Positions 49,041 through 61,198 of a DNA stretch of 64,000 nt are shown here, piece by piece. This DNA comes from Turbatrix aceti (lineage: Eukaryota; Nematoda; Chromadorea; Rhabditida; Panagrolaimidae): NCBI GenBank assembly GCA_963969345.1, contig OZ017770.1:1063246-1127245 (forward strand), read 5' to 3'. Under the pieces are notes generated by a model. That model did not search any database. It was not told the origin of the DNA and saw only the letters and a program-made list of their open reading frames with translations. Position numbers and translations under genes: made by a program. The number at the start of each line of letters is the position of its first letter. Positions within the stretch are counted from its first letter, which is position 1.

Positions 49041-50535
49041 ATGTCTGATTTAGAATCTACCGTTTCTGCCGATGATGGCACAAATCAGGTGAGAATTTAC
49101 GTTTCAGTTGTAATCTTTTATTGTGGTTTTTAGACAAAGGATGCAGCTGCAGATGTTGGCGTGTCCGAAAATCATCAAACAGAGGATGGAGTAGCTGCCG
49201 AAAACCTTTGTGAGAACCTGACTCAGCTAAAACTCCGTGAAAAAGAACTTTCGGTTTGTTTTTATTGGGGATTCTATTTTTTCTGAGAATTAAGGATGAT
49301 TGTTATAGGAAGAAGCAATTTCTGCCAAACAACTTATCGATCGATATGAAAACGAACTGTCCAGAGAACGTGTCTATCGCAAGGAAATGGAAGACAACTA
49401 TCGAAGAATTGCGGGAGAAACCGACAAGAAGATTCTGCGCTTTCAGGCTGACTTTGAGAATATTGAGAACAAGCTGTTGGCCATGCAGGACAAGCATACG
49501 CTTTGTTATCAGAAGATGGTTCGTGAATATACTCGTGCTGCCGAAACTTGTCAACGGTTGGAAAACGACTTTCTTCTCATGAAAAAGCGGTAGGCATATT
49601 GATGACTCTTTTTTGCCGGTTAACGAGGTTTTTATAGGTATGAGAATCTTCTTGGCATCAACAAGCTCAAAGCCGAGCAAATGCGTGATCAGGTGATTAA
49701 TCTGCCTCAAACTGTGGATGAATTGGAGGTTTTATGCCTCAAACTGACCGACGATCTCATCGAAGAACGATCTGCTCGTGAACACGAGTCCGCTGAGAAG
49801 GAAGGCGAGCTCACTGCTGCACGAGAGCAGCTTCGTGAGTTGCAAACCGAAAAGGTGCAGGGCGAGTCGTTGCTTACCAACGAAATAGATAAACTTCGCG
49901 TGGAGTTACGAGTCATGCATAACGACGTTCGTTGACTCTTATTCTCGGCTTGTGTAACATTTTTATACTATTTTAGCTCAGCATTGTTCGCTCCAAGTAT
50001 GATCAACTGAACGACGTGCAAAAATCGCAGCAAGGCTTTCAGCAGAGAGTACAGGAGCTCGAAAAGCACTGCAGCGAAGTTGAGCATCACAAAATACTGC
50101 TTGAGCGTTCTCTGGCTGAGTACAAGCAGAAATGCACGGCTCTTCAAAAGGAACTGGACACCTCAGAAACTGTTCAAAAGGATTTCGTCTGCTTGTCTCA
50201 GAATCTTCAAATTGAACTTGAAAAAATTCGGCAAGCTGAAAACGAGGTGCGCTGGCAATTTCCGGAAGATGTTCATGCCTGCAACGGCTGTGAAACCAAA
50301 TTTGGTCCGAAAACATCAAAGCACAACTGCAGGCACTGTGGCAAGATCTTCTGCCCGAACTGTCTTACGCGTACGATTCCAACTGGTCCTAATCGTCACT
50401 TGGCCAAAGTTTGCTCCGTTTGCCATACTCTTCTCAACCGGTTGGTTTTTTGTTAGTTTTCTAACGAAATGTTTAATTTTTTTATCTTTCAGTGAATCTG
50501 CTCCCTTTTTCTCCAATGCGGGTGGTGATAACTAG
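49041..50535 (+). CDS. rabn-5: rabaptin-like coiled-coil protein with C-terminal FYVE-type finger
   Basis: About six exons from ATG 49041 to TAG 50533-50535, about 400 residues. An acidic Ser/Thr-rich N-terminus leads into long coiled coils (LCENLTQLKLREKEL; ELRVMHNDL; VQELEKHCSEVEHH; LSQNLQIELEKIRQAENEVRW). The C-terminus has a zinc finger with CNGC, KHNCRHCGKIFC, CPNC and CSVC, a FYVE-like domain like those of RUFY and invertebrate rabaptins. The basic motif is SKHNCR rather than RKHHCR, and a WxxD motif is not clear, so PI3P binding is uncertain. Rabaptin bridges Rab4/Rab5 with Rabex-5 on early endosomes. It converges on CNPY2 with 80 bp between stop codons. Confidence 0.85.
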
Positions 50536-50561
50536 TGTTTTCCTTCCATACAGTCTTCAGG

Positions 50562-50567
50562 AATAAA
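50562..50567 (+). promoter_or_regulatory. poly(A) signal AATAAA
   Basis: AATAAA lies 27 bp after the rabaptin stop codon. The convergent CNPY2 gene stops at 50616, so the 3' UTRs of the two genes must be extremely short or overlap. Confidence 0.55.
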
Positions 50568-50615
50568 CCATATTATTTAAGTTATTCGAATGTGTACAGA
50601 ATAAAACCAACAATT

Positions 50616-51314
50616 CTACAGTTCATCGTTATCATGCGAGTCGGTTTCTGACGTGTGAGGGTAAGGCGTGACGTCGACAGAGGTACAGAGTTCTAAATAT
50701 ACAAAAAAAACGTCTTGAACAAAAATAACAAATAAAAATCTCACCAAGCTGTTCGTAGCAGAACGATCGGATGGGATGGCCGTTAGCGAGTTGATGAAAT
50801 TTGATGATGTCGGATTCATGGTCGTCGATGAGATCGTTGCAGGCAGAAATAAGCTTACTGGACTTTCCCTTGATCCGTTTGTATTCGGAGACGAAGTCTT
50901 CGTGGATATAGGTAAGTTTGCCCGTAACAGGATGCGTCGTCTGGGTGTACTTCTTAGCCTTGTCACAGACGGTGTCAATGAGCTCGGTCAGGTGAACCTC
51001 CGATCGAGCATATGGAATCTGGAAGCATTTGCAATCAGTAAACAAATAATCGGGCAAAATAAACTACCTCTTGCAAGCCTTTCTGATTGCCTTTGGGATC
51101 GATTCTGAAGCTGCCAATGGTGGTAGTCTTTTTTGGATCGATGCTACGGATGTCGTTTTCGATTTCCGTAACAATCATTATGCAGGCTGCAAATTATGCG
51201 ATTTTATATAATTCACCGAAACGGTGACGGACCTCCGCATTTGACGGACGTTTCCTCGACGGCAGCTGCGATGGCGAAGGACAAGATGGCGACAAGCAGG
51301 TAGAAAGAAGACAT
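50616..51314 (-). CDS. CNPY2: canopy FGF-signalling regulator 2-like ER protein
   Basis: Four exons from ATG 51314 to TAG 50616-50618, about 180 residues. The first exon encodes a signal peptide and KCGA; then CIMIVTEIENDI, DPKKTTTIGSFRIDPKG, IPYARSEVHLTELIDTVCD, ISACNDLIDDHESDI and a Cys in RSFCYEQ, followed by ELCTS. The six cysteines have the saposin-like canopy spacing. The C-terminus ends HDNDEL, an ER-retrieval signal variant. Canopy proteins are ER-resident folding factors for receptors such as the LDL-receptor family, FGF receptors and Toll-like receptors. The donor after GGAG (GTCCGT) is weak but gives the conserved KCGACI junction. Confidence 0.93.
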
Positions 51315-51548
51315 GATGGCTTGTTGTGAAGCTTTGGTCGAATCAATACCCAAAGAAAGCAGCGATCTGCCAAGGTGGCTCTCGCAAACTACCTCGCGGT
51401 CCCGATGATGCTTGCAATGTGCGTACAACCAATGCTACGCGTCGTTAGAATCATTATTTTGTTTACCAAGTGCATCCTTCCATTAAAGGTCAAATCCGAC
51501 AGTTTTACAACAAAAAACAATTTATTTAAATCCTAGCAAGTTTAACAC

Positions 51549-53096
51549 CTAACAACTGCAATGCTTGTACCATCGAGGAAAAGTGGCAGCGTCTTTGATG
51601 TTTACGACGCCAAAGAGGCTTTGAATAAGCCTCTCGAAGCCGATGCCAAAGCCACCGGAAGCAGGTGCTCCTCTCGTCCTCAGTTCAATATACCAGTCTA
51701 GATCAGATCCGTGAAAAGATGAGCGTAACTTGGAAGCATCGTCTTCCCTGAGTGAACCACCGGCCAGCTCGCCAACCAAGGGAGACAGAAGGTCGAAGCA
51801 CTCCGCCTGCAACATTTTTTTTGAGAAATCTACAACAAAGTTAAATACACTTACCGTTGTTCCATCAATTGAACGTTTCATGTAAAACGGTTTCTGTGAC
51901 GCTGGAAAATGCGTCACAAACACCGGCGACTTTAAATGTTCCACCAAAAAGCGTTCATGATGTTTGCCGAGCCCTTCGGAAGCTGTCTGCCCCTGGCTTT
52001 CAAGGATTCTGATCGCTTCTTCGTATTTCAGTCGGGGAAAGCTGGTAGTAGATGAGCACAGGTCAACAAGCGATGGTTCCTTCTGTAAAAATTAACTGGC
52101 GTTACGAACTTCATCAAATACATACACTGAAGTGCTCAGAATCTTTGGTGATTGCAAAATCCGACGATTCACAAATACGTGAAGCCAGAAATCGAATATA
52201 TCCTTCAACAAGATTACAAAGATCATCCAGGTTGTCACAGAATCCAACTTCCGCTTCCAACATTTTAAATTCAGCCAAATGCTGTCGACTAAGTGACTTT
52301 TCAGCACGGAAGGCATTACTCAGTGTATAAACTCTGGACAAGCCGCTAAAAATGCAGTCAACATTGGTAATATTTTTCATGAAATACTTACCTAGCCGCA
52401 GCTTCCAGGTGTAGCTGACCAGACACAGTCAGGTATTGTTCGCCCTCACCGAAGAAGTCTGGAGCATCTTTTTGGCCCACAGAAAACGTTTCACCAGCGC
52501 CTTCACAGTCATTTGCCGTAATCAAAGGCGTATCAACCAGCGTGAAGTTGTGCTGACCAAAAAATTCATGTGATAGTTGAGCAACGTTTGAGCGCAGCCG
52601 AGTTAAAGCCGCAAATGTCGGATGCCGGGTTCTGAGATGCAAATTCTGTCTGATTTGATCAAAAGTACCATTAACAGGCTAAAAATATTTACTATTTTCA
52701 AAATATCAAACCAAATACGACTTACCGGTCCGATATCCTTTGCCCAGATTCGAAGTTCATCAGCAAAGAGCTCCCACGCTTGTTGCCGACCATTGCTCGC
52801 CACCCAGTTGCCCCCAATCTCGACGGCGCTTCCTATTCCGATTCCCTTTCCTACTTCCTTAGGCAAGACAACTTGGACAGACTTGGAACTCAAACCATCG
52901 TTGACGTGAAGAAAGGAAAGCTTGCCTTTCCGATGTTCCTTGACAACCCAGCCCTGGAAATTCAAGATAAAATTCAAGACTCCAAACATGCTAGATGTAA
53001 ACCAACCTGTATGCGAAGATTGTTCTTCGGTGTAGTATGATTCAGCAAGCTTGCCACTTGGCAAAATTTATACTGCGAGAGATTCTTAAAGGACAT
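51549..53096 (-). CDS. NARS2: asparaginyl-tRNA synthetase, mitochondrial type
   Basis: About six exons from ATG 53096 to TAG 51549-51551, about 430 residues. An N-terminal OB-fold for the anticodon (GWVVKEHRKGKLSFLHVNDG; VQVVLP) is followed by the class II core: TPLITANDCEGAGETF (motif 1 region), FFGEGEQYLTVSGQLHLEAAA, FRAEKSLSRQHLAEFKMLEAE (motif 2), VTHFPASQKPFYMKR, VGELAGGSLRED and GGFGIGFERLIQ (motif 3). This is the bacterial-like AsnRS without the eukaryotic cytosolic N-terminal extension. A clear presequence is not obvious, but the first exon (SFKNLSQYKF) is basic and can serve. It lies 235 bp upstream of CNPY2 on the same strand, a spacing compatible with either an operon or separate promoters. 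Confidence 0.94.
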
Positions 53097-55604
53097 GTTG
53101 AGTGATAGGATTACCCGCTTGATCGTTACTTTATAAAAAAGCGGAAGAGTCGACTCTCTGCTCGTTGTAGTCTTATAGCGAAAATAAAACTACTCTTTTA
53201 TTCTGAATTCTGCAGGCTTTGTGAAAGAAAATTTTCCATACAATACTCGATTTAATGAAGCTAGTCGCGGTCACTCATTTCAAGTCTGATCTTGTTGCTA
53301 GCAATATAGGGGTAATCATCATGTACATTGTCATGAAAAAATAAAACTGCTTTTTTATGTTTATTCGAACTTGAGTTTGAAACAAATCGTAAAAAAATTA
53401 TCAGTGAATGGTTTCACGCGATCGGATCAAACAAGCCTCCGTAGTTGATATAATAAGCTTCTACATTTCTTTTCTTCGTCTATTCTACGTATGTTTCTTT
53501 TCTTCGTCTATTCCACGCCGCTCTCAGTCTGGTCTTCAACCTTCCGCTTGCGGGGTCCTCCAAGAATGTTGGGATTCACGCAAATGCGACTAAGATCTTG
53601 AACTTGCAGCTGCACCCATAAGAGTGACGGGCTACACATCACATCCATCGGGAAAAACAAAAGTTGTGGTCGTGTGTTGCAAAAGCACAATTTTTTTTTA
53701 CAAAATGCAATACCTTGCCTACAGCCAAAATAGGTGCCAGATATGAGGCCATCGTTCAGGCAAAAGATGCGCGCACACGTTTTCCTGTCTGAAAATACAC
53801 GATAGCTGGCGCTACTTTTGTCTCTTTTTGGTTGTAGATCTTTTGTCGGAAGGCCTTGATGATGTATTTATTTTGGCAATTAATGCGTGTCACGCATTTT
53901 TTACTAATATAGCGAAACTTCTGCCTTGCAAGAAAATTTTATGTAACATATTTTATTTGTTATTTTGGAACTTTGGAACAGCAAAATAACGTTTATCAAA
54001 TTAATACTGGTTACTGAAAATTCACGCAAAGGATACAAAAATTACCAGTTTCCAAATTATTTATTTGAGTATGGGGGAACTTATATACTGCTTCAAATAC
54101 TGTCAAACTGCGCAATATCATCTTTTTTATTTTGTTTTAAAAATAAATTTTTTTCAGGTTTTTCTGGAGTCATATTGAACGAACGTGTACATATGTGACG
54201 TGTATGTTTCTGGTCACCCTTCACAATGTCCATTATTTAGACTTTATGGTTTTGGACAAAAAACCATTTTAGGCACTAAATCAGCATACCGTAAATCACT
54301 TGTAAGAAAAACATCAAAAAATCCTACGATTGCTTTTTTACTTAACTTTCGTATTTACACTTTATTTTTTATACTTTTTGTTGGACGTTACATATTTTAA
54401 TGTATACAATAGTGTTTTATCTTTGGTCTTTGCTTTATTATAGACTAACGGTGCGCGACGTATAATTTATTATTACGGGGTATAATTTTTTTATTGCACT
54501 GCAAATATTTTAGTTTGTTTAAAAATATTGAAAAGAGACACGCTTAATCATACTGCCAGCATTGTTAATCATTTGAAATTGATATTTTGGCTTGTCGTTA
54601 ATGAAGTTTATTTTATTTTGTTTTATTTAATGAATGTGTCTGCAATTATTTATGGACACTGACTTGTGTTTGCCCTTAGACCCGTGAAAGCACTTTTTTG
54701 AAAAGCCCGCTTTTTTGTCGAATTCTTTGCTTCGTTTGTGCATTACGCATCAAAGAAAAAAGGAAGCAAGTTTAGACAAAGGAAATATATCTTGCCCCAG
54801 GAGACCATAAAAAAGGAAAAAAAAATCGACAACTTTATATTTTCGTTTGAAAAAACCACATCATCATGGTTGAAATATGTGTATGCTTTTTGTAGAACGT
54901 TTTTTAGTTAAATAGCTAATTTAAACAATTTTCAGAATGAAATTTAGAACAGACAACAAATGAGTTTTTACCCAAAAAAAGTAAAGCTGATGCCTGACGT
55001 TTGACGCAGAAAAAAACAGAACAACGCTGCTGAGACTTAAAAACTTAAAAAATCCATGAGAATAAACGGCAAAAGGGCGGAGTCGTTGGTCTACGAGCAG
55101 AAAAAGAAAAAAATGAAAGGAACTACATGGAGAGAGCTGTTTGTTGCGGGCCGTGGTCTGCTTACAACACGCACTCCGTGGTGCGAGAAAGACCTTTGCC
55201 AAAAGCAACGGAAGCCAACGTTTATTGGCGGCGTGTTGTCAGTAGAGCCGATTGCGTTGTCGACGCGTTAGGCAGGCGTGTTAGCATCGCAGCGTTGTGA
55301 TTCTTTCAATCACTGCTGTTTAAATTTTTGTCTTCTTTCATCGCTAATTCTGTATGGATTTTTTTCGATAAAACAGTGCATGCCGAGCAGCCTATATTCT
55401 ATTCATAAACGTTTGTTATTAATTTCTGAGCCAAAATCAATTATGGCAATCCTCTGTAGTCGACCTCACCGCGCCCGCCGTCGACCAAAAGTATTGCTTC
55501 ATACCACAGCAACCAATGTGTTCTGCACTGACGTGCCGCCGTCAGAAGATTTTATTCCATTGCTACGACAACGAGTGCGGATGCGAAAGCAGAGACCAGT
55601 GATT
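53097..55604. other. AT-rich intergenic region
   Basis: The stretch between NARS2 and the membrane-receptor gene is mostly AT-rich with no clear gene. A GC-richer minus-strand frame at 53508-53648 looks like a C-terminal exon but has no joinable partner. Plus-strand frames at 53965-54400 and 55056-55271 are not supported. Confidence 0.5.
53466..53518. repeat. short imperfect tandem repeat
   Basis: TTTCTTTTCTTCGTCTATTC is repeated at 53466 and 53494, with the following bases also similar (TACG/CACG). It is two copies of a 28-bp pyrimidine-rich unit. Confidence 0.6.
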
Positions 55605-58354
55605 ATGGCATTGCATCAAATATCTTCATTCTGTCGTGTTTCCTCTCAATTGCTTCAATTAGCATTCTTTCTGTCAATGCTATTTTTGTTGTTACACGGG
55701 TGTACCGGTCATCCAGTTCACGATGACTCAACAACTATGACCACCGGCGTCGCACCGGCAACACAACATGATTTTGTCTGTAACGCGGACAATGAACGCC
55801 AGTGTGTCTGTGCACGATTTGAAGGCAACCTAGACGGCAAGCTGATTGAATGTTCTCAATTTCTTGGTGTAAGTGATACGTTTGAACGCACACAAGGAAG
55901 AAGTCAAAAAAGGATGCCATTCCCTGTATGCCATGCTTTTTCCATTCTTTTCTCTCTTTTTTACTTCTTTTTTCACTCTGATGAAATTTATTGCTTGATT
56001 TTCATTGCTTTGCGGAACGTGTGAGTGAGTGTGTGGCATTTGTCACTCTATTAAATTTTACACTATAACACACGTTATTAGGCAGTTTTGTGATTGTACT
56101 TGTTTGATGCAACGTGTGCACTGTACTTGCAGATACCTAGCCTTGAAGTCGTCAAGATAACCCTCAAAAAGGTGAATCTTGAAGCCAGACTTCACACAAA
56201 TGAAACGTATCAAGAATACTTTCGACGACGGGTTGCCAACATAGTCAGCCAGTACTGTGAGCAGGAAGCCAACGAGTGCCCCGGCACACCTCTTCAGATG
56301 CCAAAGGTAGATATAGAAACATCCACATTATTTCTGGATGATGACTATGAACCACCCATAACGCAGGAAAACATCATAATCCTTCGTGTCAACTTTCTGC
56401 CCCGCAATTTGACCGATATCTACTTTGTCGTAACGAAGGACCGTGTTCCCGGCAAGCTTCATCAAAGCGTACTCATGGAGCCGTCAAAGATTAAGTACAT
56501 TCTCTCGGCGCAAATTGGGCCACTCTCACGTGTTCTTGGTGGCATACGCATTGTCGGCCTCCAGCTTGACACCATCAAGCGCCATGCGAACAGTGATAAT
56601 GAAGAAAGCAATACTCGGCTGGTGATTATCGTATCTGTCATAATAGGCCTCTTTCTCATATGCTACTGTTTTGCGGCTTTCAAAATCATACGGTTAGTTT
56701 ATTTTTTAATCAAAAACAAGAAAAATAACCTATAAGTTATGTATTACTGAAAATTTGAAGTCTTATAGCATCGGGTTAATCAAATACAAAAAAAGTTATT
56801 TACCAGCCAAAAATATATTTTTAATGCTTACACAAAATTTTTTTGGCTAACATCTGGTATACGGGGAAACACCGTCTTTTATCATGCGATAAACAATTAA
56901 CACATGATGGAAGGTTGTTTAGCAGTAATGCAATACCTGCATTTATTGCCTTTAGAATGACTGACAACCTGCCATCTGGCAAAAATTTGGCATATTGGTA
57001 TAATCGAGAAATGTTTTGCACCTTTTTTTCTTTATGCCGCCATTATAACTCACAAATGCATGTGCAATTATATGAAAGAAAGGGGACAATTATTGTCTAT
57101 TCAGTACTTCTTCTTTTTGTATTCTGCCTAAACGGCCGACACGAGTGAGAAAAAAATCAATATAGGGCTTTTTTAAAGGCATCCAAAAAACGTCAGTGCC
57201 ACATAGCTGATGTTGTCTAGTCGTACGATAGAGAAGTTAGAAGCTTTAAATGTCGTAATCTACTGGCACAAAAGTTAATCACATAGCAGAAAAGTCTTGA
57301 CGAAGAGGAAATGTATTTTTCGTTTTTTTTGCATTTTAGAGAAAACCTGGAAAAGAGAAGGCGGCAACGTGCCCTGCAGGCACATGAAACGCAAAAGTAT
57401 GGCCCCAATTACGGAACTTGCGTTGACCATTGTGAAAAAACAAATGGCAAGGTTAAGACAAGGTCCATAGCCAGCCGAGAATCTATATCGTCCGGTCGCA
57501 AAGGCACAAAGCATTCAGATGCCAGGACACCTATCGAACTCGTGACACCTACAATCGAAGAGGATCATCCCTCTCTTGATGCGCGGTCATTCCAGAGAAT
57601 GTTTGCCTGCGATCCGTCTCAACTGCCAGCAGAAATTCATGTAACGTCCTCAAATGACTTGGCTGGTGCAAGTGCCTTGCTTCAAGCCTGGGATGGCAGT
57701 CATGCGACACATCAGCCGCCATTAACTACACCCCCTCAGGAAATGCCCAGTGTCATTCTCATTGAGTCGGGATCAATTAGCGATGTAGCGAAAAATCTCG
57801 TCAGTGCTCCCAAAATCCAAATGGAACCCAATCCGGAAGCTCAAACACGCTCCGCTCGTTCGGAAGCGGCAGAAGAGGCATCGTCGTCACTGCTGGCAGC
57901 TGCCACATTCCCCTTTGAAAGACCACTCTCGCGTCGCGGTTCCAGAAATTCCACACCAGAAGACGGCCTTGAGGAATTCACATACAACCGCGAAGAAACC
58001 CCGGTTCCCCTGGGAGATGCAGAATCGTCAGAATTCCCGCTGATCAACAAGCCTAGAACTATCCTGGTAGAACAATGGTCAAGTGATAGCGAGTCTGAAA
58101 ACGAAGTCTACGAGCGTCTCCCAGACGTCAGCGACGGCGAAGAGGAAGACGAGAAGATTACCGATGAGCAAGCGGCGTGGAACCGTAAACGCAATCATTC
58201 GTCTGATGCCGAGTCCAACTATTCTGAAGAAGAAAAAGACGAAGAAGATGTCTTGGATAGGCATCAGTACGAGCGTTTACAAGAATCTCCAATCCCAGCC
58301 AAAGTAATTCCGCAGACGTCAATCGAATTCGACTCCGCCGTTGAATATCAATAA
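55605..58354 (+). CDS. uncharacterised type-I membrane protein with long acidic cytosolic tail
   Basis: Three exons: 55605-55869, 56133-56692 and 57340-58354. I prefer ATG 55605 because it starts a good signal peptide (LLQLAFFLSMLFLLLHG); an upstream in-frame ATG at 55443 would add a basic Arg-rich leader. The ectodomain has cysteines (CVCARFEG; YCEQEANECPG), the segment ITQENIIILRVNF, NETYQEYFRRRV and two N-glycosylation sites. One membrane helix follows (VIIVSVIIGLFLICYCFAAF), then basic RRRQR and a Ser-, Glu- and Asp-rich tail of about 330 residues (QWSSDSESENE). The ectodomain before the helix looks SEA-like and vaguely recalls the KIAA1549 family; this is a guess. The 647-bp second intron is long for this window. 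Confidence 0.75.
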
Positions 58355-59356
58355 ACATCTCTCCCGTGAATGCTTGCTCAAAAACGGTTGAAATTTACCT
58401 AGAATTGTATAAATTGCTTTTTTTCATTCAGATAGATGCTATATAACGTTCTACATAAATATTTAAAAAAAAAAGAAGCGTAATCAGATGCCAAGAATTT
58501 TTTATCTGTGAATGCAAACAGAAAAAAAAGAGCATTAAAAATGTTTGTCTCGGTGGAATTTCTGTGCACGCGTAGTGAAATTGGTTGAAGCGCCTTCTTT
58601 CTTCGTCTTTGTTTGGGTGCGTGGTGAACGCGGATCAAAGAACTATGATGACAAACATGGTCTGTCAATCCACGGTTGTACTTAGTGACCGATAACACCA
58701 TGTGTCTAAACCTGAGTTACTTTTTACATTTTTTACTACTTCAACAATATAAGACCATTTGATTTGTATTTTTTTGACGTCAAAAAAGACATTTACACGC
58801 CATAAATTATGTATTAACATAACAAACACAAAGCAACAGAACTGTGTGATGACTAGCATAAAGCAGTGCTTGAATGAAATTTGTATTATGTGCGAAGCAA
58901 TTTTTTGTTATCCGTTTGCAAGCAAGAGAACAAGTGAAAAACTTTGCTCTCTGTGCACGTCATTTTTAAGTGCACTGAACACAAAAAGCATGCAAAAAAT
59001 AATAAAACGAGTTTGACGAGAAAATTATTTTACATTCATGGCCCATAATTCATATAGAGTCCGCAAACCTAATCGAAATGTTTTCGAGCATATCCTGTTT
59101 GCATAGCTTCTCAGGCGTAAGCATGAAGCTTACCCATCCCCACCGTGTGTCTGACAGCCAGCGCAGGCTAGACTCACGATGGCCGCAACGAAGACAAGCG
59201 TAAACCCAGCGAGGTTCTCTTCTTGAATGCCTATTATTGTGCTGAACACTGCTATGCCAAAGCATATCCACTGTCTTCGTATATCACATGGGTAGTTCAC
59301 ACTCCGTAACCGCCAATAAGGTAGTTTTTTTTTTGCACCTATAAAGGGGTTGTAAA
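58355..59356. other. intergenic, no supported gene
   Basis: A minus-strand frame (59050-59271) with a CLRCGH motif stands out from the AT-rich surroundings but has no ATG context, domain match or splice partner that I can establish. Confidence 0.45.
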
Positions 59357-60780
59357 ATGGTTTTTTTTCAGTCGAGGCAACAAATAAATCCTAGAAAATC
59401 TCGATTCGCATCACATCAACACGAAACAAGAGAATACTTGCCTGAAGTTTCTTATAGTAAGCTTTTACGAGTCTTTTAATGACTGACTAGGGAATGCAAA
59501 ATGTTTTTTGCAATGTCACTTCCGTTTATGAATTTTTTATGCATGTAGTGTGCGAAAAAAAGCAGGAAATAATTTTAGTTTCAAATGACAGCGTTTTTGC
59601 ACCTCAGCTGACCACCGTATTCGATCCGGAATTTAAGTTCCGAGCGGATATAACAAAGAGCGAGTTTGAGGTAATGATTCATATTTTGGTATACATAATG
59701 CACGGAACCCATTGTTTTCAGATAATCTCAGTGCTTGGCACCGGAACGTTTGGAACAGTATACCATGCATTATGGACGTGTCATAAAAACATACCGGTTG
59801 CTCTTAAAGTACAGGAAAAAAGGATAATTCTTTCGAAGAAAGCGGAACATCAAATTAAACGAGAATCAGAGATTTACGTAAGCGCAATTTTGTTAAACAG
59901 TGCAGTAAACAGTGTGTTTCATACTCTGCAGGGATTAATAGGAGAAGCATTATTCTTTCCTAAGTACTACGACTGTTGGCAGACGGCGGATAAAATTTAT
60001 GCCGTCATGGAATACATCGACGGCAAAGGCGACATGTACGCGCTATGGAATGAAAACAAACGATTTGGCGAGCAAACGCTGAGGATATATGCTACGGAAA
60101 TTGGTTTGGCTCTGGATTACCTCAGAGAACGCCGAATAATATATCGGGACTTTAAAATGGAAAACATAGTCCTTGACAGGAGGCGGCATATAAAACTGAT
60201 TGATTTCGGATTTTCAAAAAGACTTGAAGAACACGAAAAAGCGACCACTATTTGTGGGACATTGCAGGTAAAATGGCGGAGTTTTGGGAGCATAATTTGA
60301 CATTCTTTTGATTGCAGTACATGGCCCCCGAAGTCGCAAGGGGAAAGCCGTACAGCTTTGAAGTAGACTGGTGGTGCTTTGGCATTGTTCTCTACATCCT
60401 GGCTGAAGGAACATATCCATTTCCCAATAATACGGCAACAACGCACTTTGACTTAATATTTGATACTGACTTGTATTTTGAAAAATCTTCGCATGATCTC
60501 AAGGTGTTGATAAAAAAGGTAGGATTGGGGATGAATGTAAGCTTTAATGATATTGGTAGTTTTTCAGCTACTCAGGATACATCCACATCATCGGCTTTCT
60601 ACTTTTACACATCTCATACAGGAACATTTTCTGCACAACAAAATTGATGTTGATAACATATTACTCTACGAAATCGCCTTTCCAACTGATGAATTGCCAA
60701 ACTCAACGACTGAAACCCAATTGTCAAGTTCAGTGGAAAGTCAAAGTTCACAAATGACGACATATTTTGATGCTTTTTAA
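59357..60780 (+). CDS. RSKR: RSKR/SgK494-like AGC protein kinase
   Basis: Exons join from ATG 59357 (MVFFQSRQQINPRKS) through an intron to SNDSVFAPQLTTVFDPEF, then the kinase domain. Conserved elements: glycine loop GTGTFGTV, VALKV (catalytic Lys), YRDFKMENIVLD (HRD position is Tyr-Arg-Asp, as in AGC kinases), IDFGF, TICGTLQYMAPEV and DWWCFGIVLYIL. It lacks a visible C-terminal hydrophobic motif and ends in a Ser/Thr-rich tail. The words TICGTLQYMAPEV and RDFKMENI match vertebrate RSKR. Starting at 59494 instead would give a different N-terminus in a poorer frame; the chosen start uses the 59357 frame through a GTAAGC donor. Substrates are unknown. TAA is at 60778-60780. Confidence 0.85.
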
Positions 60781-61198
60781 TATTTGAACGCTGAATACAT
60801 GATTTTGATATGTAATTTTGAGCTAATGTTATTCATATGCACTTTTTTATGTTTGTATAAACGTCCAAAAAGTTGTAAACTTGACTTGCACACAAATGGT
60901 GACGTCTGCATTAGCTCTCATCCCACAGATGAAGTAACTGTAACAATCAAACAAACAAAAACTGACACTTTATGCAATGTTTTCGATTAAATTACTGTAC
61001 ATCGCAAAACATGATTAATTAGTTTGTCACTATTACAATAATGTAGAGAACACAGGTAAATGAAACTGCTATGCACGGTTGTGTTAGAATTCATTTTAAT
61101 TTACAGGTAAGTTTTTGAGGGTTACTCGTGTGCTAATCACCAGTCAATTCAGTTCAGAGCTGCATCATTTGACGTGTGATATGACAGTACAAAGTCTT
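60781..61198. other. spacer between convergent RSKR and HIP1R genes
   Basis: The two genes converge here. A 68-codon plus-strand frame follows the RSKR stop codon but has no independent support; this is best taken as 3' UTR. Confidence 0.5.

Noticed and set aside
51315..51548. NARS2-CNPY2 as an operon
   Set aside because: The 235-bp spacing is compatible, but no convincing T-rich acceptor lies directly before the CNPY2 ATG and a poly(A)-like AATAAA follows NARS2, so independent transcription is equally likely.
53965..54400. Plus-strand frames in very AT-rich DNA, considered as a mitochondrial insertion
   Set aside because: No recognisable mitochondrial gene or tRNA sequence could be identified.
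59050..59271. Minus-strand frame with CLRCGH
   Set aside because: There is no start context, domain match or splice partner; the apparent zinc-knuckle is a single CxxC.
59494..59640. ATG 59494 as the start of the RSKR-like kinase
   Set aside because: A GTAAGC donor and TTTTAG acceptor join the 59357 frame to SNDSVF, giving a more plausible N-terminus.
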